Source: Lepidonotus clava (Eukaryota > Annelida > Polychaeta > Phyllodocida > Polynoidae). From it: 64,000 nucleotides of DNA. The stretch's first letter is position 1, and each line of letters opens with the position of its first letter. The notes beneath the pieces are model-generated. The model was not told the origin of the DNA and searched no databases. It saw only the letters and a list, made by a program, of their open reading frames with translations. Made by a program: the position numbers and the translations under genes. Positions 60,737 through 64,000 of this stretch are shown in pieces. The stretch spans positions 4,092,001-4,156,000 of the forward strand of contig OW387147.1 of assembly GCA_936440205.1 (NCBI GenBank). The letters run 5' to 3'.

Positions 60737-60742
60737 AATAAA
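60737..60742 (+). promoter_or_regulatory. Candidate polyadenylation signal
   Basis: AATAAA is followed within 40 bases by a GT-rich stretch (GGGTTTATGTGCC, ATGTATTGGG). It is a well-formed signal in the + orientation downstream of exon 6. Which of several signals is used cannot be told. Confidence 0.4.
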
Positions 60743-60757
60743 ATCTGTTTTAAACAT

Positions 60758-62365
60758 AACTGGGTTTATGTGCCATATGTATTGGGAGTTCCGAGTTGTA
60801 TCTATAGTTATGTAGCTACTGGTTGAGACTCCCTCAATCAGTCATGTTGTAAGTCGTCTGATTCTCTTTGTTCTAAATGACCGGTTACATAATGACATGT
60901 TCATCTATTGAAGGGCATTGTCCTACAATTGTTGTTTTAATCAGGCAGTGTGAGAAGCCAGGAGTTGGTTACATAATCACTGCCTTAGCCAAAATCCCCT
61001 GACCCCTTCACACATGGACCCATACTCCTTTTTCGCTTCAGATTCCTCCGTAATCTTCGCTCCAACTTTAGCATTCTGGGTGTAGGCAAGTGCCCGGATG
61101 ATGGCTTGACCTACATAATGGGGGCACTTAGTGATACCGACTTTTCACATGATGAAAAAAGGCTATAGTGAGAGTGAGTATTACAGGGTACTCCAACATG
61201 ACTGGGGAGTATGGTATGACCCTCCGTTGCCACCTGCAGGTTGGCAGTTCTAGGTGGGTGAGTGATGGGTCACTCAGGACTAGGTGCATGGCAGTGCATG
61301 CATGGACCTCGTAGCCCTTTCCTAAACCCCTCCCCCAGCAATGTGTGACAGCAGAGTACTGGTGGTGGTCAGTACTCAAAGCTCAAAGAACTTATTGTTG
61401 ATAGGAAGGGTATGTCTATGGGAGGGTTGCTACTGGTGGTAATAGGTTATAATGCTTTTGTTACCAGTCTTAGTTGATTGAGGGACACCCATCGCTCATG
61501 CAAAACGTTTTAGCCACTTTTCTTCTTGTCTGTCATTGTCATCAATTAAGAATGCTTTTATACATAAGTTATATCATACAGGGTATTTAATATCCAGGGC
61601 ATACTTAGGGATCTAAGTTTTCATATTTGAGTCTGACTTAAGATTTTTTTGTACTTCAACGCCTCTGTTGACAAATTAAGAAATGAGTGCTGACTTGATA
61701 ATTTATAACATTCTAGGATACCCACAGAATTCCTTGTGCATTTTCAGAATTTTTCATTGACCTGGACTAACATCCCTGCCTACTAATATGAGAAGAATTG
61801 TGGGGGGCCATCCAAGGGTGATTGTACAATTCAGAGTTTCGTTACAACCCTGGGGCTTCGCCATTGACCATAGACCCATGCAGATCCTGAGGATGTCCCA
61901 AAATGTACTTCTCAATTTTATCACCCAACCGATTTTCAAAAGTGGTACATTTATACACCCTGTCAATGAACACCTCCCAATAAAAGCAGTGACCATATGG
62001 GCAAGTACAAGATATGGAGGTCATTTTCTAACTTTGGTTTCACCTTTTCTTTTCTCTGTTTTTCAGTCAGATGTCAGTGAAATTTATGGTGGCCCTGCTC
62101 CAAACTGTGCACTGACATATGCACCACTTTTTTTTCTTATTGTGCACAGCACGTGTTTTTTTTTATTATTATTATTATATTTTATTCTTTTTTTGTGTGC
62201 ATATAATGCACTTTTTACTGTAATTTTGTACAGATGGGGACATCCCTCCTGCGTGTCTGGCGAAATATTGAGAGATTATTATCTTTACTGGCCGTGCTTT
62301 TCGCGCGTGTAATGCACATCGCAGTTCTGTTTTCATACAATGTGTCTTTGTTTTGTGCACCCTAG
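60758..62365 (+). other. Region before the EGF exon
   Basis: No exon is supported here. It contains dispersed repeat I (61598-61780) and an ATT microsatellite near 62161-62180. Long open frames such as 61788-62312 lack domains and splice support and are likely chance. Confidence 0.5.
61598..61780 (+). repeat. Dispersed repeat I, copy 2
   Basis: Homologous in order to 49261-49450 (GAGTCTGACTTAAGATTTTT, TTCAACGCCTCTG, GTGCATTTTCAGAATTTTTC). The left TTAGGGATCTAAG and right CTAACATCCCTG are inverted, suggesting a small terminal-inverted-repeat element. Confidence 0.5.
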
Positions 62366-62476
62366 GACCTTGTGAATCGAACCCCTGTCAGAACGGAGGG
62401 ACCTGCCTACGTAAAGGCTCTAACTTTATTTGCAATTGCTCGCTCGATTACACCGGCGAAAAATGTGAAACGGAAA
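62366..62476 (+). CDS. EGF-like domain exon, alternative 3' exon of the same gene or part of a neighbour
   Basis: The exon encodes one complete EGF module: [32 protein letters not shown]. The spacing C-x4-C-x5-C-x8-C-x-C-x8-C is that of Notch/Delta-type EGF repeats rather than ErbB ligands. It lacks the Asp/Asn-hydroxylation and calcium motif start (D-x-D/N-E). The acceptor is TGCACCCTAG|GA and the donor GAAA|GTAAGT. Both ends are phase 1, so it can join exon 5 (ends phase 1) in frame, bypassing the membrane exon. Exons after it are outside the window. It could instead be an internal exon of another gene, but no other first exon is visible on this strand between 54.4 and 62.4 kb. Confidence 0.8.
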
Positions 62477-63587
62477 GTAAGTGCACCCTCCGCCCTAATG
62501 CGATGCCTCGCCTTGGCCTCCAATACTAATCGATTGCAGGTCGTGATTTGTGCACCATCGGGCATAACAATCCCTAACAGAAATTGTTTGTGGGACCTGG
62601 AATTAAAAAGCAACTAAATGTGTTCTTGTGTTCAACGCTAACATTGTTCTCATTGTTCCTAACCACAGAAAGTTGACATTCAGTGATAATTTTGCAGGAC
62701 CATAACCATAGATAGTGATAGTAAAAACAGTTATTTAATATTGACATTCAATTTTAGCTTGTGAAACTTGATGGAAAGGAATGAAGATTTAAGCAAAATG
62801 TTGTGTCCCTTGTACATAAAAGTTTATTTGATGTGTTCCTAGGCAAGTATGCAACGCTATTATAATGTTGCAATAAAATTCTGTTTAGTTCTGGTTTCTT
62901 GAAGTGTAATTTTGATGGCATCCAATAACATCTATGGAACCTATCATCAAATTGTTTCACTGGGATTGTATTGTAACATCATGGTTACATTCTTTTACTG
63001 AAAGATACTGTCATTATAACATTCCCTATATGGTCTTGACTTCGCTAAAGTGTAATACTAATGTAAGCATAACCCTCTGTTTCAATGAGTCTCAAATTTA
63101 TGTAAAATAACATAACTATTATACGAAATTTTAAGTAATAGACTGACCAAAATAGTATGGTCACAGAACGTACCCATTACATTGCAACTTGCCTGGGTTG
63201 CGACAACAGTAATTATTTTATTCATAAGCTAAAGAGTCACTACATCAGATTTGCAGCCACACATGCAAGCCGGCTACAGGAGATTGTCAAGTTGAGCAGC
63301 ATGTATATAAACTGCTTGTGATTGTTTGATTGCAATGATATCTAGCATGCTGAAATTATGATGCATGAAGGCTTTACAACATCAAGAATGTTGTGGCTCC
63401 AATAGAACCAAACATTCAAAGGATGTGGTGGCATATTGGAGCAAATCAACCCTCGGCATATTTATGCAATTTTTTTGCGAAAGCTCTAGATATATTTACG
63501 CCTAAAAACCTGACTACCAACAAAACATATATCCCATGATCAATGCTTTCAGCAGTGTGTTATGAACGACTGCAAGAATAGCTGTAT
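62477..63587 (+). other. Intron after the EGF exon
   Basis: It begins GTAAGT in phase 1. No further exon or named repeat is seen before the MITE at 63588; 62480-63587 is unassigned AT-rich DNA. Confidence 0.6.
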
Positions 63588-63851
63588 GAGAGATGCCATT
63601 TTTCCTACTTTTGTAGGATTTCCTACTTTTTAATGATTTTGATTTGGACAACAGATTTTTCCTACATTGCTTCAATATCTGTTTTATGATATTTTTCTGT
63701 TAGTTTCAAGCTAATAAATTACAAATTCAATGTTAAGTCTCTAGACTCTATTTCTAAAGTTTATTTGCCCCCTTGTTGCCTCCAGAAAAGAAAGTAGGAA
63801 AATAGTTTCCTACTTTTCCTACATTTTCATCAGTTGGGAGTGGCATCTCTG
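63588..63851 (+). mobile_element. MITE family A, copy 3
   Basis: The ends GAGAGATGCCA and TGGCATCTCTG are flanked by a perfect 6-bp duplication CTGTAT (63582-63587 and 63852-63857). 264 bp, with TTCCTACTTTTGTAGGATTT next to the left end. It is closely related to 8990-9240 and to the longer 4054-4577. Confidence 0.82.
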
Positions 63852-64000
63852 CTGTATTAGATTGCAATATATATTTACTAATGTAATGCTAAGGCCTAAA
63901 AATTGTTGTGTTCAGGTGACCAGATATACCATAAATATTTGGCTCTACCCTAACTTTTTTCAGGTTTTTCTTTTAAAAAGAAATTATGAAAATCCAATAG

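Larger units (their letters stand above)
54400..60757 (+). other. Probable long 3' UTR or 3' flank
   Basis: After the TAA the sequence becomes AT- and T-rich with no exon or domain. Much of it (54400-57580 and 58170-60757) lacks the repeats that crowd the introns, as expected of an untranslated region, but a family C MITE (57943-58157), a poly-G repeat block (57590-57735) and poly-C (57793-57804) interrupt it. An ATTAAA at 56096 and the AATAAA at 60737 are possible cleavage signals. The length is uncertain without transcripts. Confidence 0.4.

Noticed and set aside
61788-62312. Longest open frame in the window (174 codons, + strand)
   Set aside because: It has no recognisable domain, contains T-runs and an ATT microsatellite, and runs up to just before the EGF exon in sequence with no splice logic. 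It is best explained by chance.

Overview
The window is animal nuclear DNA, most likely from a marine mollusc. It is AT-rich and intron-dominated, with GT-AG introns, many short non-autonomous DNA transposons, tRNA-related SINEs and long pure poly-G/poly-C tracts. Two SINE tails, one ending in CACTCACTCAC and one in ACCAACCGACCAACC, are of kinds I associate with gastropod and bivalve genomes. The species cannot be named from sequence alone. No bacterial genes, CRISPR array, rRNA, functional tRNA, LTR element or virus-derived element was seen.

One gene is clear, on the + strand. It starts near the left edge (TATA box at 111, ATG at 262) and runs at least to 54.4 kb. Its exons are 262-355 (signal peptide), 1653-2000 (Ig-like domain 1), 3154-3459 (Ig-like domain 2), 5016-5189 and 13518-13613 (Ser/Thr-rich mucin-like stalk) and 54179-54318 (juxtamembrane cysteines, one transmembrane helix, short basic tail). 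All splice junctions are phase 1 and join into a 385-residue type I membrane protein with seven N-glycosylation sequons. Its ligand and pathway are unknown. A further phase-1 exon at 62366-62476 encodes a complete EGF-like domain. It could be spliced to exon 5 in place of the membrane exon to give a second isoform (Ig-Ig-mucin-EGF-...), or it could belong to another gene.

The most interesting observation is at the end of the membrane exon. The stop is TGA followed by CTAG, the known stop-codon readthrough context. The same frame stays open for 26 more GC-rich, coding-like codons to a TAA at 54397, and GC content drops only after that second stop. This suggests a regulated C-terminal extension of the cytoplasmic tail.

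Layout: promoter and exons 1-4 fill 0-5.2 kb. Intron 4 (5.2-13.5 kb) carries two terminal-inverted-repeat (MITE) families. Intron 5 (13.6-54.2 kb) has no convincing exon but holds minisatellites at 17.9, 24.2, 25.4, 42.5, 45.8 and 47.2 kb, four further MITE families, several SINEs, and candidate regulatory clusters at 18.9 kb (NRF1/ETS/NF-Y/YY1), 29.5 kb (paired CREs) and 42.4-42.8 kb (nine CCAAT boxes). From 54.4 to about 60.8 kb is a probable long 3' UTR or 3' flank, followed by the EGF exon and a last MITE at 63.6 kb. All calls come from reading the sequence; nothing was checked by alignment or transcript data.
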